From positions 372,001-436,000 of the forward strand of contig CANFVK010000002.1 of NCBI GenBank assembly GCA_947450475.1: a stretch of DNA of 64,000 nt, in the 5' to 3' direction. Below the pieces are notes generated by a model. It was not told the DNA's origin, searched no databases, and worked only from the letters and a program-made list of their open reading frames with translations. Below are positions 44,166 through 52,889 of this stretch, one piece after another (the stretch's first letter is position 1; each line of letters starts with the position of its first letter). Origin of the DNA: Bacteriovoracaceae bacterium. Its GTDB lineage: Bacteria; Bdellovibrionota; Bacteriovoracia; Bacteriovoracales; Bacteriovoracaceae. A program made the translations under genes and the position numbers.

Positions 44166-45317
44166 ATGATCTACGCTGATTACAACGGAAGTGCTCCTCT
44201 TTCTAACGAGGTCAGACAATATTTATTGAAGAGATTTGATAAAGGGCCCTTTGCAAATCCCAATGCCATTCATTACCTCGGGGTAAAAACTCTTATGGGA
44301 ATGGAAAATGCCCGCTCTGCCTGCGCCAAAGTTCTGGGGGCAGATTTTGATCAAATTATTTTTAACTCCGGCGCAACCGAAGGAATCTCAACTGTTTTTC
44401 ACTCCGTGCTTTCTAATGAAAATCAAAAAAAAATAATTATCATTTCTGGCATCGAACACTCTGCAGTCACTAATACCGCCCACTATTATGCTTCACGTGG
44501 ATTTATTGTCAAAACCTTGCCAGTGAATTCTGATGGTCGAGTAGATCTTGAATGCTTTGCTCAATGGCTTAAGTTAGAAACTGGAAACATTGCCATGGTA
44601 GCGATTATGGCTGCCAATAATGAAACTGGAGTCATTCAGCCCTATCAAGAAATCAATACTCTTTGTCTCGAAGACAATATTCCTTTTTTATGTGATACCA
44701 CTCAGTACATAGGCAAAACTCCCTTTAATTTTAAAGAATCGAATCTCGATTATGCCGTTTGTTCAGGTCATAAACTTGGCGCCATGACTGGAACTGGAAT
44801 TTTGTTAGTCAAAAATCCCGAAAAGCTTAATCCCCTTATTATCGGAGGAGGTCAGGAAAAAGGTCATCGGGGAGGAACTCAAAACTATTTAGGGAATGAA
44901 ACTCTTGCCGTTGCTTTGGCGACAATCGAAAAAAATTTTGACAATATAAGTGCTTTAACCAAGAAAAGAATGGAATTTGAAGCTGCCCTAAAGCTAGCCT
45001 TCCCCTGCGTGGTTATCATTGGCGAAAAGGCTCCTCGTTTGGCAACCACAACATATATTTCTTACCCTGGAATTCATGGCCAGGCAGTGCAGATCGAACT
45101 TGAATCCCTGGATATTTTTGTAACCACCTCCTCTGCATGCTCCGACAATATGCCCATTACTTCAAAAGTTCTAAAGGCGATGGGTATAAGCGACGACATC
45201 GGTCGTGGAGTGGTTCGTATCAGCCTCTGCTTAAATTCTCCTTTGGAATATTATGATCAGCTAACTGATGCATTGATAAAGTCCTACCGCAAATTAAATA
45301 AGGTCAATAGTTTTTAA
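44166..45317 (+). CDS. Cysteine desulfurase, NadA-associated
   Basis: The 383-residue PLP enzyme of the NifS/IscS group shows MIYADYNGSAPL, IIFNSGATEGISTVF near 67, GIEHSAVTNTAHYYASRGF near 96, AANNETGVIQPYQEI near 148, the PLP lysine in VCSGHKLGAMTGTGILLV near 200, GGGQEKGHRGGTQNYLG near 225 and the loop cysteine VTTSSACSDNMPITSKVLKAMG near 325. It is 21 bp after nadA; a desulfurase beside nadA is a known arrangement (as with NifS/IscS-like genes beside nad genes in several bacteria) that supplies sulfur to the NadA cluster. It differs clearly from the desulfurase at 16140-17267, so the two probably serve separate pathways. Confidence 0.9.
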   Translation: MIYADYNGSAPLSNEVRQYLLKRFDKGPFANPNAIHYLGVKTLMGMENARSACAKVLGADFDQIIFNSGATEGISTVFHSVLSNENQKKIIIISGIEHSAVTNTAHYYASRGFIVKTLPVNSDGRVDLECFAQWLKLETGNIAMVAIMAANNETGVIQPYQEINTLCLEDNIPFLCDTTQYIGKTPFNFKESNLDYAVCSGHKLGAMTGTGILLVKNPEKLNPLIIGGGQEKGHRGGTQNYLGNETLAVALATIEKNFDNISALTKKRMEFEAALKLAFPCVVIIGEKAPRLATTTYISYPGIHGQAVQIELESLDIFVTTSSACSDNMPITSKVLKAMGISDDIGRGVVRISLCLNSPLEYYDQLTDALIKSYRKLNKVNSF

Positions 45318-45318
45318 A

Positions 45319-46005
45319 ATGAAATCAACAATGAAACATCTACTTCTTTATATTCTCTTGTGTCTTTTGGGAACCTCTTGTTCTCATACTAAAAAGCAAG
45401 AAACCTATGCTATAACTACTGCGAACTTGGGAATAATGAAAAATCACCTGGCTCCTTTTCCTGTTTATCTTATGGATCATTTTGAAAGTCGAACCGAACT
45501 TGAAAAAAAATATTCCAAAGATATTTTCGTTATTCATACTGGCCACTTGCTCAAGGCGAATCTTTCCAAGAGCGAAAATGAAAAAACGTTGAACTCTTTA
45601 GCGGAAAGGGGAATTAATCTTATTAATTTAACTCTTGAAGATTTTATCATTGCTGATCGACAGGGCATTAAGTTTGAAAAATATCCACAGGCATTTCTCA
45701 ACAGTACGATCATTGATATAAATCAAGATTCCCTCGTCAATAACGCTAATATTCGTCCCTATTTTTTGATTGATGATGTCGCGTTCATTGGATTGAGCGA
45801 TGATAAAGTTTCCAAAAGTCTTTCTAGGGAAAAATTTATTATCGATGATTATGTTCTAGCTATTTTAAAAGTCAAAAAAACAGCCTCAGCGGCAACTTTG
45901 CGTCACCCCATAAAATCTTTTATCGTCATCCACAATATTGGTGAGAAAATTGACGAAGTTATGAGTCGCTTGCCTCCTAGTTTTCTCAACTCATTGGCAA
46001 ATTAA
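45319..46005 (+). CDS. Putative lipoprotein, possibly degenerate 5'-nucleotidase/metallophosphatase-like
   Basis: The 228-residue product has a lipoprotein signal peptide with lipobox LLGTSC. The mature part has the order AITTANLG, FVIHTGHLLKANL, and LAERGINLINLTLEDFIIADRQGI, which faintly resembles the start of UshA-type 5'-nucleotidases (DTGD, LGYDAVTLGNHEFD), but the metal ligands Asp, His and Asn-His are not preserved. I therefore call it unassigned, with at most a remnant of that fold. The gene starts 1 bp after the desulfurase stop and its last 15 bp overlap the convergent Cys-rich lipoprotein gene. A link to NAD biosynthesis is only positional. Confidence 0.5.
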   Translation: MKSTMKHLLLYILLCLLGTSCSHTKKQETYAITTANLGIMKNHLAPFPVYLMDHFESRTELEKKYSKDIFVIHTGHLLKANLSKSENEKTLNSLAERGINLINLTLEDFIIADRQGIKFEKYPQAFLNSTIIDINQDSLVNNANIRPYFLIDDVAFIGLSDDKVSKSLSREKFIIDDYVLAILKVKKTASAATLRHPIKSFIVIHNIGEKIDEVMSRLPPSFLNSLAN

Positions 46006-46866
46006 AAGATGATCACCGTTCCAAACTGGACTTAAGTCGCTTTGACAAATTCCAGGCTCCTGATCTTGCAAAAATGATTCTCCTCTAGGACAAGCTGGCT
46101 CCCCCTTTTCCCCGCAGTGATTTTGCCCGCAATAACGCGATCCTCCTCGAGGACATTGATAATCGACGACTTGATACCAGCCGAATCGACACTCATCACA
46201 TTTGTCAGGTAAAACCTCTTGGCAGTTTTTGTTAACTTGATAGCACAAGTGGGCCGAGCCATTGCTAAAATGGTCATTTATTTTTCCAACATAAAGACTT
46301 CTGCTTTCTTCAAAACTCTCTTCGTTGATACGCAAAAGACTTAGATTGGGAAAAAGCTTATTGTCTCGAGCAGCTTGGTATTTTTCATGAATGATTCCAG
46401 CATTAAGGTTGGGTAATAAAAACGTCCAGACAATATTTTTTTCATTATGAGAAAAACTGAGACTAAGTTTAAAATTTTCTAATTTTAGCTTTAAATTCTT
46501 GATTGCGATTAGCTCAAGCCATGAAGTACTGACGGGACTTTCAGGACAGGAAGAATCACTTTTTAACTCTAAAATTTTCAAGACTCCAATAATTTTTTTG
46601 TAGGGTACACGATAATATAGGCAGTGAGTTTTTATTTTAACCCCACCGTCATCTACCATCTTCAATGTTAGAATCAATGATTCTACCCCCAGTGGTTTTT
46701 CAATCATCTGATCGTTATTTTGAAGACCCAGAACTCGGTGAGCATAAAGCCATTCATGATAAATTTTCAATTCAAGAGAAATAAGATCATCGACAGGTTT
46801 AGTAAAATCTAAGCATCCCTGGATAAAGAAAAGAATCAAAAATAATATGAGTCCAATTTTATTCAT
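45991..46866 (-). CDS. Lipoprotein with Cys-rich C-terminal domain
   Basis: The 291-residue product has a lipobox (FFIQGC, Cys about 18). Residues 20-190 are a beta/alpha region with no recognised motif. From about residue 200 the protein is Cys-rich: LCYQVNKNC, PDKCDECRFGWYQVVDYQC, RYCGQNHCGEKGEPAC, with twelve or so cysteines in 80 residues, like growth-factor/EGF- or furin-type disulfide repeats of secreted proteins. Its ATG overlaps the stop of the upstream SUMF1-like gene by 4 bp, so the two are translationally coupled and are likely partners at the cell surface or periplasm. Confidence 0.6.
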   Translation of the reverse strand: MNKIGLILFLILFFIQGCLDFTKPVDDLISLELKIYHEWLYAHRVLGLQNNDQMIEKPLGVESLILTLKMVDDGGVKIKTHCLYYRVPYKKIIGVLKILELKSDSSCPESPVSTSWLELIAIKNLKLKLENFKLSLSFSHNEKNIVWTFLLPNLNAGIIHEKYQAARDNKLFPNLSLLRINEESFEESRSLYVGKINDHFSNGSAHLCYQVNKNCQEVLPDKCDECRFGWYQVVDYQCPRGGSRYCGQNHCGEKGEPACPRGESFLQDQEPGICQSDLSPVWNGDHLLICQ

Positions 46867-48068
46867 TTGGACTCTCTCATGCAGCGAAAGCCAACTTCAA
46901 AGTGCTGACTTATAATTGAAGGTTCAATCGCTTTAAAATCAAAATGGCGGATATCGAATCCCTCTCCATCCCAACCTGCGCGAAAACCCAATTTATGCCA
47001 AGGTGATTTGAAATTAAAATGCATTGATGAAGCCTTCAAGTTGCTATCGGGATCTATTGGATTGCGAAAAGCTTCAAATCCCCCCCCCATCGCATCCATT
47101 AAACCTGTCCAAGTTGGTTCACTGAAGTTAAGCCGATAGGGAAATTTACTAATGCATTCGTTGGCATAAAGATAATGACAATTAGGCTTAAATTCACTTT
47201 TTTTCTTGGTCCAATAATATGGAGAGCGCTTGATTTTTACCGGATTATTTTCTGCTAAATCCATTGGTAAAAAAGTAGCTGCATCAAAATAATGGGCAAG
47301 CATCAATTGCTTGCCTCTGAATGAACAGTAACCTAACATTTGATCCATGGTTAAATCGGTAGCTGGCAAAAATAAATCATTGCCATCTTTTTTTTTCAAT
47401 CCGTGCACTTGATCTAAATTTCCAAAATCAATCCACTCATTAATTTCCGAATGAGTAATTAAGTGACGGTCGATATAAATGTTTTGATCAAAATTATCAA
47501 ACTTATAATCATCTTCTTGGACTTCCTCGCCATAGGCATACATACGCTTTGGCAAAAAGACTTCGTGGCATGAATCTGATAAAAAAAGATTTAATTTTTG
47601 CGAAGTTTGATTATCTTCAATCGTAAAAAGATATCCACTAGCAGGTAATTGTTGATGGACTGTGTTCGATTTGGTCAGGTAACGGTAAATTTTTTCTTGC
47701 GACGATCTTTCACCAATGGGACTAACAAAATGAAAATCCAACTTCTTGTAAAATTTATCAATACATTGAAGGATCATCGGGTGACATCGCAAAAGAGATT
47801 CATCAAAAATGGTATTAATTTTAAAATAATTCAAGCACTCTTTTTTTAGTTGAACCCACTCCCTTGAATCTTCACCATCTTGCCAAATCCGATGAATCTC
47901 GGAAGAGTTTTTCAGAAGTCGCTCAAGCCCCTGTCTTTCTTGAATGAATTGCTCGGTCTTGGGTTTGTCAATCCATTGGATTTTTAGATTTTTCCATAGA
48001 AAAAAGAACGAAACGGCACAAAGTGACAGAATGAAGATCGAGAGGAAGAATCTTTTGAAATTTTTCAT
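46863..48068 (-). CDS. Membrane-anchored, degenerate SUMF1/FGE-fold protein
   Basis: The 401-residue protein begins with a membrane anchor (residues 5-24). After a helical part, residues about 210-400 resemble a divergent SUMF1 (formylglycine-generating-enzyme-like) domain: YIDRHLITHSEINEWIDF, LGYCSFRGKQLMLAHYFDAA, TWTGLMDAMGGGFEAFRNP and the closing FEVGFRCMRES. The FGE catalytic cysteine pair is not visible. The Gly-Gly-Gly at about residue 328 is coded by a run of nine G on the coding strand (47080-47088 on the plus strand as C9). It is first gene of a pair with the Cys-rich lipoprotein, divergent by 45 bp from prkA. Structural or ligand-binding function is likelier than enzymatic. Confidence 0.55.
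   Translation of the reverse strand: MKNFKRFFLSIFILSLCAVSFFFLWKNLKIQWIDKPKTEQFIQERQGLERLLKNSSEIHRIWQDGEDSREWVQLKKECLNYFKINTIFDESLLRCHPMILQCIDKFYKKLDFHFVSPIGERSSQEKIYRYLTKSNTVHQQLPASGYLFTIEDNQTSQKLNLFLSDSCHEVFLPKRMYAYGEEVQEDDYKFDNFDQNIYIDRHLITHSEINEWIDFGNLDQVHGLKKKDGNDLFLPATDLTMDQMLGYCSFRGKQLMLAHYFDAATFLPMDLAENNPVKIKRSPYYWTKKKSEFKPNCHYLYANECISKFPYRLNFSEPTWTGLMDAMGGGFEAFRNPIDPDSNLKASSMHFNFKSPWHKLGFRAGWDGEGFDIRHFDFKAIEPSIISQHFEVGFRCMRESK
47080..47088 (-). repeat. Homopolymeric G9 tract inside the SUMF1-like gene
   Basis: Nine C on the plus strand, that is nine G in the coding strand, reading ATG GGG GGG GGA TTT (M-G-G-G-F). It is the longest G/C homopolymer that I noticed in this AT-rich window and lies in a coding region, so slippage could switch the gene off and on. 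Confidence 0.85.
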
Positions 48069-48113
48069 AAGAGATTACAATTATAACTAACAATCTCCTC
48101 AAAGGAAATAAGC

Positions 48114-50318
48114 ATGAGCCCTCTTAATTGGATTCAAAAAGCAACTGATCAAATCGACACTCAGTCTGAAATACTTTCTTTTGGCGATTACATGGAAATT
48201 TTTGAAAAAAATCCTAAACGTGAATGCCGACCAACTTATGAATTCATCAAAGATATGATAAAACACTACGGCCAATACGAAGATGGCTCATTCAAGCTTT
48301 TTCACTTAGATCATCCCGACTCTCCTCCTGTTTTTGGTCAAACCAAAGTACAGCAAGCTTTGTGGCAGAATTTAATTAATTTCTCGGAAGAAGGATTTAA
48401 TAATAAATTTATTTTGTTAATCGGTCCTAACGGATCTTCAAAATCCTCTATTGTTAAAAAATTATTTAAAGGTCTTGAGGACTACTCCGAATCTGAAGAA
48501 GGTAAGCTTTTCAGTTTTAGTTGGATTTTTCCAATTGAAAATTATATCAAAGGCAGCTTGGGTCTAAATAGCACCATCCGTGACTCAAACCTTCAAAGCT
48601 TTGCCTATCTCGAAGATAAAGAAATTTCTGCCATAATGCCTTCAGAATTAAAAGATCACCCACTCCTGCTCATTCCTCGCGAATACCGCCAAGAGTTATT
48701 AGAGAGTGTGCTTAAAGATGATGTCCGTCTTTTAGAATCTGTCCGAAAATCATATTTTTATCGAGGTGATCTTTCAAAGAGAAATCGAATGATTTACGAT
48801 GCTCTACTAAAAAACTATAAGGGCAAACATCAAGAAGTTTTGAAGCACATACGAGTAGAGCGCTTCACCATAAGTAAGCGTTACTCAACAAGTGCCGTAA
48901 CCATAGAGCCTCAAATCCATGTCGATGCTCGCATGCAACAAATCACCATGGATAAAAGACTTCAAAGCTTGCCACCGAGTCTTCAATCACTAAATCTCTT
49001 TTCGCTTCAAGGTGAAGCCGTACTGGCCAATCGCGGAGTGCTGGAATATTCCGATCTTTTAAAAAGACCGCTTGATGCTTATAAATATCTCTTGATGACA
49101 ATGGAAACTGGATCTATTAATCTGCAGGGAATTCTTACTGAGCTCGATATCTTTTTTATTGGGACTTCTAATGAAATTCACTTAGCTGCTTTTAAGCAAC
49201 ACCCCGATTTCAATTCATTCAAAGGTCGCTTTAATTTTGTAACTGTTCCTTACTTAATGAATGTTCGTGATGAAGAAAAAATTTATCTAGAACAAGTTGA
49301 GGGGGTAAAAGATCGGTCTATCTTTTCACCACATGCTCTGAATGCTCTTTGTCTTTTTTCAGTCATGTCGCGATTGAGAGTTTGTCAGACCAAAAATTAT
49401 GTCGACAAAAAATTAGCCAATATTGCAACTAATCTTAGTCCGCTAGAAAAAGCACTGTTTCTTGCTAATATTGAACTTCCAGAAAGACTCGACATTGAAT
49501 CCAAGCAAATCTTAAAGCAAGGCCGAGATGAAGTTTGCAATGAATATGTTTACGACTCTCTATACGAGGGAAAATTTGGACTGAGCCCAAGAGATGCCAA
49601 GCACATAATTTATAAACTGTCTTCCCAGCATCAAAATGTTACGTTTGTTGAAACGCTCGACCAGCTTCAACAATTGATTTTGAAAAAAAGTGAATACGAC
49701 TTTCTCAACATGGCCCCCCAAGCCGACTATCATAACCCAAGCCGCTTTATTGAAATTATTAAAGATTATAATCTCAATATTTTTGATCGTGAGTTAAGAA
49801 ACTCCTTAGGTCTAGTGGATGACCGCTCTTATGAAGATTATATCAAACGTTATGTTGAAAATATTAATGCACTCATCAAGGGTGAAAAAATTAAGAATAC
49901 GACTACTGGGAAATTTGTTGAGCCTGATGATTTTTTTATAAAAGAATTTGAAGCCGCAATAAATTTAAAAGAAGAGCCAAAAACCTACCGATCTCTTCTC
50001 ATCTCAAAATTGGGCGCATACTCTCTCGACAACCCAGGAAGAACGATTGTATACACTGACGTTTTTCCCGACTTGGTCGACAGACTCCAGGAATCTTTTA
50101 GAATTGAACAGAAGAAAGTTATCGTTTCAATTTCTAAAAATATGGTTTTCTTTGAAGCAGAGTTTGCGAAAAAAGTTGATCCCAACAGAGGAACCCCATT
50201 ATCTGACGAGAATCGCAAGCAAATAAAAACGGTACTTAAAAATTTAGAAACTCGTTATGGGTACACTGAAGGTGCTGCAATGTCATTGCTTAATTTTTTA
50301 ATCAAAGAACGATATTAA
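48114..50318 (+). CDS. prkA: PrkA-family AAA+ serine protein kinase
   Basis: The 734-residue protein matches PrkA (YeaG in E. coli): a Walker A GPNGSSKSSIVKKLF near residue 105 (with the PrkA-type GxNGSSKS), ECRPTYEFIKDMIKHYG in the N-terminal part, VEPQIHVDARMQQITMD-like TIEPQIHVDARMQ near 262, RGVLEYSDLLKRPLDAYKYLL near 305 and LTELDIFFIGTSNEIHL near 343, plus a C-terminal kinase-like domain. PrkA acts in sporulation in Bacillus and starvation response in enterics, usually with YeaH- and SpoVR/YcgB-type genes; these partners are not next to it here. AAAGGA precedes the ATG. The following RluA-type gene is 9 bp away. Confidence 0.92.
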   Translation: MSPLNWIQKATDQIDTQSEILSFGDYMEIFEKNPKRECRPTYEFIKDMIKHYGQYEDGSFKLFHLDHPDSPPVFGQTKVQQALWQNLINFSEEGFNNKFILLIGPNGSSKSSIVKKLFKGLEDYSESEEGKLFSFSWIFPIENYIKGSLGLNSTIRDSNLQSFAYLEDKEISAIMPSELKDHPLLLIPREYRQELLESVLKDDVRLLESVRKSYFYRGDLSKRNRMIYDALLKNYKGKHQEVLKHIRVERFTISKRYSTSAVTIEPQIHVDARMQQITMDKRLQSLPPSLQSLNLFSLQGEAVLANRGVLEYSDLLKRPLDAYKYLLMTMETGSINLQGILTELDIFFIGTSNEIHLAAFKQHPDFNSFKGRFNFVTVPYLMNVRDEEKIYLEQVEGVKDRSIFSPHALNALCLFSVMSRLRVCQTKNYVDKKLANIATNLSPLEKALFLANIELPERLDIESKQILKQGRDEVCNEYVYDSLYEGKFGLSPRDAKHIIYKLSSQHQNVTFVETLDQLQQLILKKSEYDFLNMAPQADYHNPSRFIEIIKDYNLNIFDRELRNSLGLVDDRSYEDYIKRYVENINALIKGEKIKNTTTGKFVEPDDFFIKEFEAAINLKEEPKTYRSLLISKLGAYSLDNPGRTIVYTDVFPDLVDRLQESFRIEQKKVIVSISKNMVFFEAEFAKKVDPNRGTPLSDENRKQIKTVLKNLETRYGYTEGAAMSLLNFLIKERY

Positions 50319-50327
50319 AATTCATTC

Positions 50328-51407
50328 ATGAGTATTTTAAATAAATCCTATCGCGATGATAAGTTCGAAGTCCACCACCTGGTGGACGAAGAACATCATG
50401 GATTGAGGCTAGACCAATTTCTTGGCCTTTATCTCGATTCATTCTCTCGGGAGATGATCAAAAAAAAAATAGCAGCTAAAGAAATCACCATTATTGGACG
50501 CCCTGGCGTGCACAAACCGTCGACCATTCTTCACCATAAGGAGGAAGTGATTATTCGCTTTTTTAAAACCAAGTATGAAGATGAATTCTGGCGAGGCAAA
50601 AAATTAGATCTCGAAACTGTTCCCCAAATAGTTTTTGAAGATCAGGACTTGATTGTCATTTCAAAACCGGCTTTTATGTCTACTCATCCGGCCGGAAGGC
50701 ATGTTTTTAATTGCGCTACCGTATATTTTGAAATGAAGTTCAATCAAACTATGCATTCACTTCATCGAATTGATAGAGAAACTTCTGGCATATTAATGTT
50801 GGGAAAAAATCCCAAGATAGCAACCGAGATGATGACTCGCTTTGAGCAAGATGATGTCAAAAAGTGTTATCTCTTCATTGGTAAAAAATTAAAAAACTAC
50901 CAAGGACTTAAAGAATTTACCGCTAATGAACGCATGGCTTCGCCAGATGAGGGTCTTAAAAGAGTGGTCGTTGAAACTTATCCAGAAGACTCAAACCAAG
51001 GCAAACATGCCCGAACATTTTTTTATATTCTCGAAGATTTCGACGACTATGTCATCGGCATTGCTTGTCCCCAAACCGGTAGGCAGCACCAAATCAGGGT
51101 TCACGCTAAGGCCCACGGCATTCCCCTAATTGGCGACAAGCTTTATTTGGGGTCTTATGAGATGTTTCAACGATTTAAAGATCAATTGGCCGATGAAGAA
51201 GATTACCATCTTATGGAAATTCCTCGCCATGCACTCCACGCCATCGCCCTTAAAATTCCTTATAAAGGCCAGGATAAATTGCTCATGACCAAGATCCCAG
51301 GTGATCTAAAACAATGGATTGAACAAAAATCTAAGCTTTCCATTGATAAACTCGAAGAAAAAATCGTTGAAACTGTTTTAAAATACTACGCAACTTATTC
51401 AAAATAG
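50328..51407 (+). CDS. RluA/RluD-family pseudouridine synthase
   Basis: The 359-residue enzyme isomerizes uridine to pseudouridine in rRNA or tRNA. An S4-like RNA-binding domain comes first (LRLDQFLGLYLDSFSREMIKKKIAAKEITI, residues about 25-60). The catalytic domain has VIVISKPAFMSTHPAGR near 109, MHSLHRIDRETSGILMLGKN near 141 with the catalytic Asp in HRIDRETSG, and GRQHQIRVHAKAHGIPLIGDKLY near 250. About 60 extra C-terminal residues extend past the usual end. Target site not readable. It is 9 bp after prkA and likely cotranscribed. Confidence 0.92.
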   Translation: MSILNKSYRDDKFEVHHLVDEEHHGLRLDQFLGLYLDSFSREMIKKKIAAKEITIIGRPGVHKPSTILHHKEEVIIRFFKTKYEDEFWRGKKLDLETVPQIVFEDQDLIVISKPAFMSTHPAGRHVFNCATVYFEMKFNQTMHSLHRIDRETSGILMLGKNPKIATEMMTRFEQDDVKKCYLFIGKKLKNYQGLKEFTANERMASPDEGLKRVVVETYPEDSNQGKHARTFFYILEDFDDYVIGIACPQTGRQHQIRVHAKAHGIPLIGDKLYLGSYEMFQRFKDQLADEEDYHLMEIPRHALHAIALKIPYKGQDKLLMTKIPGDLKQWIEQKSKLSIDKLEEKIVETVLKYYATYSK

Positions 51408-51490
51408 CATTGTAAATTATTCATTATCCTCTATTAAATTTTCATTTTTTTTGCTTTAATGATCTCGAATTCAATTCCTTGGGAGTTAGC

Positions 51491-52153
51491 ATGAAAACAA
51501 TCTTTTTTCTGATTTTTTTAACTTGTGCAAGTTTTTCTGCAGCTGTTTTTAGTCAAACTCAACAGGTTGAAGCGATTGAGTTATTAAACTCGAGTGATTT
51601 CTCTCCTTATGATCAAACTTACCAAACTCAAATCTTAAATTTTAGAAAAGTTAATGCTGGAATTTTTAGCGGTGCTCGCTTACAAACGTTAGAAGATCAC
51701 CGTTATCTAAGAAGCCTTGGAATAAAATCAGTGATCAACCTTCAGGGGGGAGACCTTCATTCTAAACTTGGTAAAATTATTCCTTGGTCAGAACAGGGGG
51801 AATTGCCTGAAGTGATCGAGAACGAAAGAAGAACATCTGTTTTGTTGGGAATGAGCTTCGTCAATATTCCTCTTAATTCATTGGATCCAGTTAGTCGTAA
51901 TGACGATAAAGCAATTGATGGTATTCTTGAATACATGAACGATGTTAAACACCAACCTCTTTATATTCATTGTGAGCACGGTGCAGATCGAACTGGATTA
52001 CTCATTGCTCTTTATCGTGTTAAGTATGAAGGAATCGATGCTCAAACAGCTAGAGCAGAATGGATAAAAAACGGTCATAACTTTCTCCACCGAATGTTTA
52101 CTGGAGATCTCGATACATACTTCTTTCAGAAAATTAAAGAGTTCGATCAGTAA
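51491..52153 (+). CDS. Secreted dual-specificity/tyrosine phosphatase-like protein
   Basis: The start is ATG 51491 (GGGAG 6 bp upstream; an in-frame TTG at 51479 is less likely), giving 220 residues with a signal peptide cut near SAAVFSQ. The phosphatase domain shows IFSGARLQTLEDHRYLRSLGIKSVINLQ near 58 and the P-loop HCEHGADRTGLL with Cys161 and Arg167 (C-x5-R). Asp132 or the Asp in the RNDDK segment could be the general acid. Such exported phosphatases of the DSP/PTP group occur in Gram-negative bacteria and may act in the periplasm or on host or prey proteins or lipids; the substrate is unknown. No kinase partner is adjacent. Convergent with the HAD gene, 12 bp away. Confidence 0.82.
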   Translation: MKTIFFLIFLTCASFSAAVFSQTQQVEAIELLNSSDFSPYDQTYQTQILNFRKVNAGIFSGARLQTLEDHRYLRSLGIKSVINLQGGDLHSKLGKIIPWSEQGELPEVIENERRTSVLLGMSFVNIPLNSLDPVSRNDDKAIDGILEYMNDVKHQPLYIHCEHGADRTGLLIALYRVKYEGIDAQTARAEWIKNGHNFLHRMFTGDLDTYFFQKIKEFDQ

Positions 52154-52165
52154 AACTCTGAAGCA

Positions 52166-52885
52166 CTAAGGAAATTTTTGCTTTAAATAATTTAGCACAC
52201 CAAAGGGGCCGATATTTTCCTCACCTTGAAGGATGGTTGTTGGTTTGTAAACTAGGCGATCTAGAATTGTTGAAATATTAGATACTCCAACAGAATTTTT
52301 AAAGGACTTAAACATCGCTTGATCGTTGAGCGAGTCGCCGAAAAAGACACACTCATCGGCAACTGGCAGTTGTCTTTTTAAATAATGCTCTACCGCCAAA
52401 TATTTTGAAACTTCTCCACACCAAAAATTTAAGTGAACATTTGATGTTGAAAAATTTATTTGATGATTTTGCATAAATTCTTCAATATGTTCAAAGAGTA
52501 CACCTTCTTGCAAGTCATGCAACTCAATGGCGCGATCAGTTTTTCTTCCAAAACTGTCAGCAGAAAGTTTAGTTTGGGGAAAGGCTTTGGTTAGTTCCTT
52601 ACTAAATTCAGCTAATCTCAAAACATCACTTTGGCTTACTAGGCACTCTTCCGTGATAAAAGAACCACGGCGAGAAACGATGGCGCCTCCACCTTCGACG
52701 ATAATATCTTTCAAGTATGGAAAGTGGGTCAGCAAGAAATGTCCCCACGATAAAGAGCGACCGGTGACAATCACCAAGGGAATATTTCTTCTTTCTAAAA
52801 ATGATAGTAAATCAAAAAAAACGGGACTTAAACTTTCTTTATAAGTTAGAGTCCCGTCAAAATCTGAAAAAATAATTTTATACAT
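52166..52885 (-). CDS. HAD-superfamily phosphatase, Cof/MPGP-like
   Basis: The 239-residue enzyme begins with motif I IIFSDFDGTLTYKE (Asp9 nucleophile, Asp11), then motif II VIVTGRSLSWG near 38, a C2-type cap region (residues about 80-160), motif III Lys at KYLAVEHYLKR near 180 and motif IV FFGDSLNDQAMFKSFKNSVGV near 193. This C2-cap order is that of Cof-type sugar phosphatases and mannosyl-3-phosphoglycerate/sucrose phosphatases. The substrate is probably a sugar phosphate, but it is not identifiable. Its start lies 4 bp from the stop of the next upstream gene (52890-53504), so they are probably cotranscribed. Confidence 0.85.
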   Translation of the reverse strand: MYKIIFSDFDGTLTYKESLSPVFFDLLSFLERRNIPLVIVTGRSLSWGHFLLTHFPYLKDIIVEGGGAIVSRRGSFITEECLVSQSDVLRLAEFSKELTKAFPQTKLSADSFGRKTDRAIELHDLQEGVLFEHIEEFMQNHQINFSTSNVHLNFWCGEVSKYLAVEHYLKRQLPVADECVFFGDSLNDQAMFKSFKNSVGVSNISTILDRLVYKPTTILQGEENIGPFGVLNYLKQKFP

Positions 52886-52889
52886 TTTA

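Noticed and set aside
45319..46005. 5'-nucleotidase (UshA) annotation for the lipoprotein after the nadA operon
   Set aside because: The Asp, His and Asn-His metal ligands are not preserved, so only a faint, uncertain resemblance remains.
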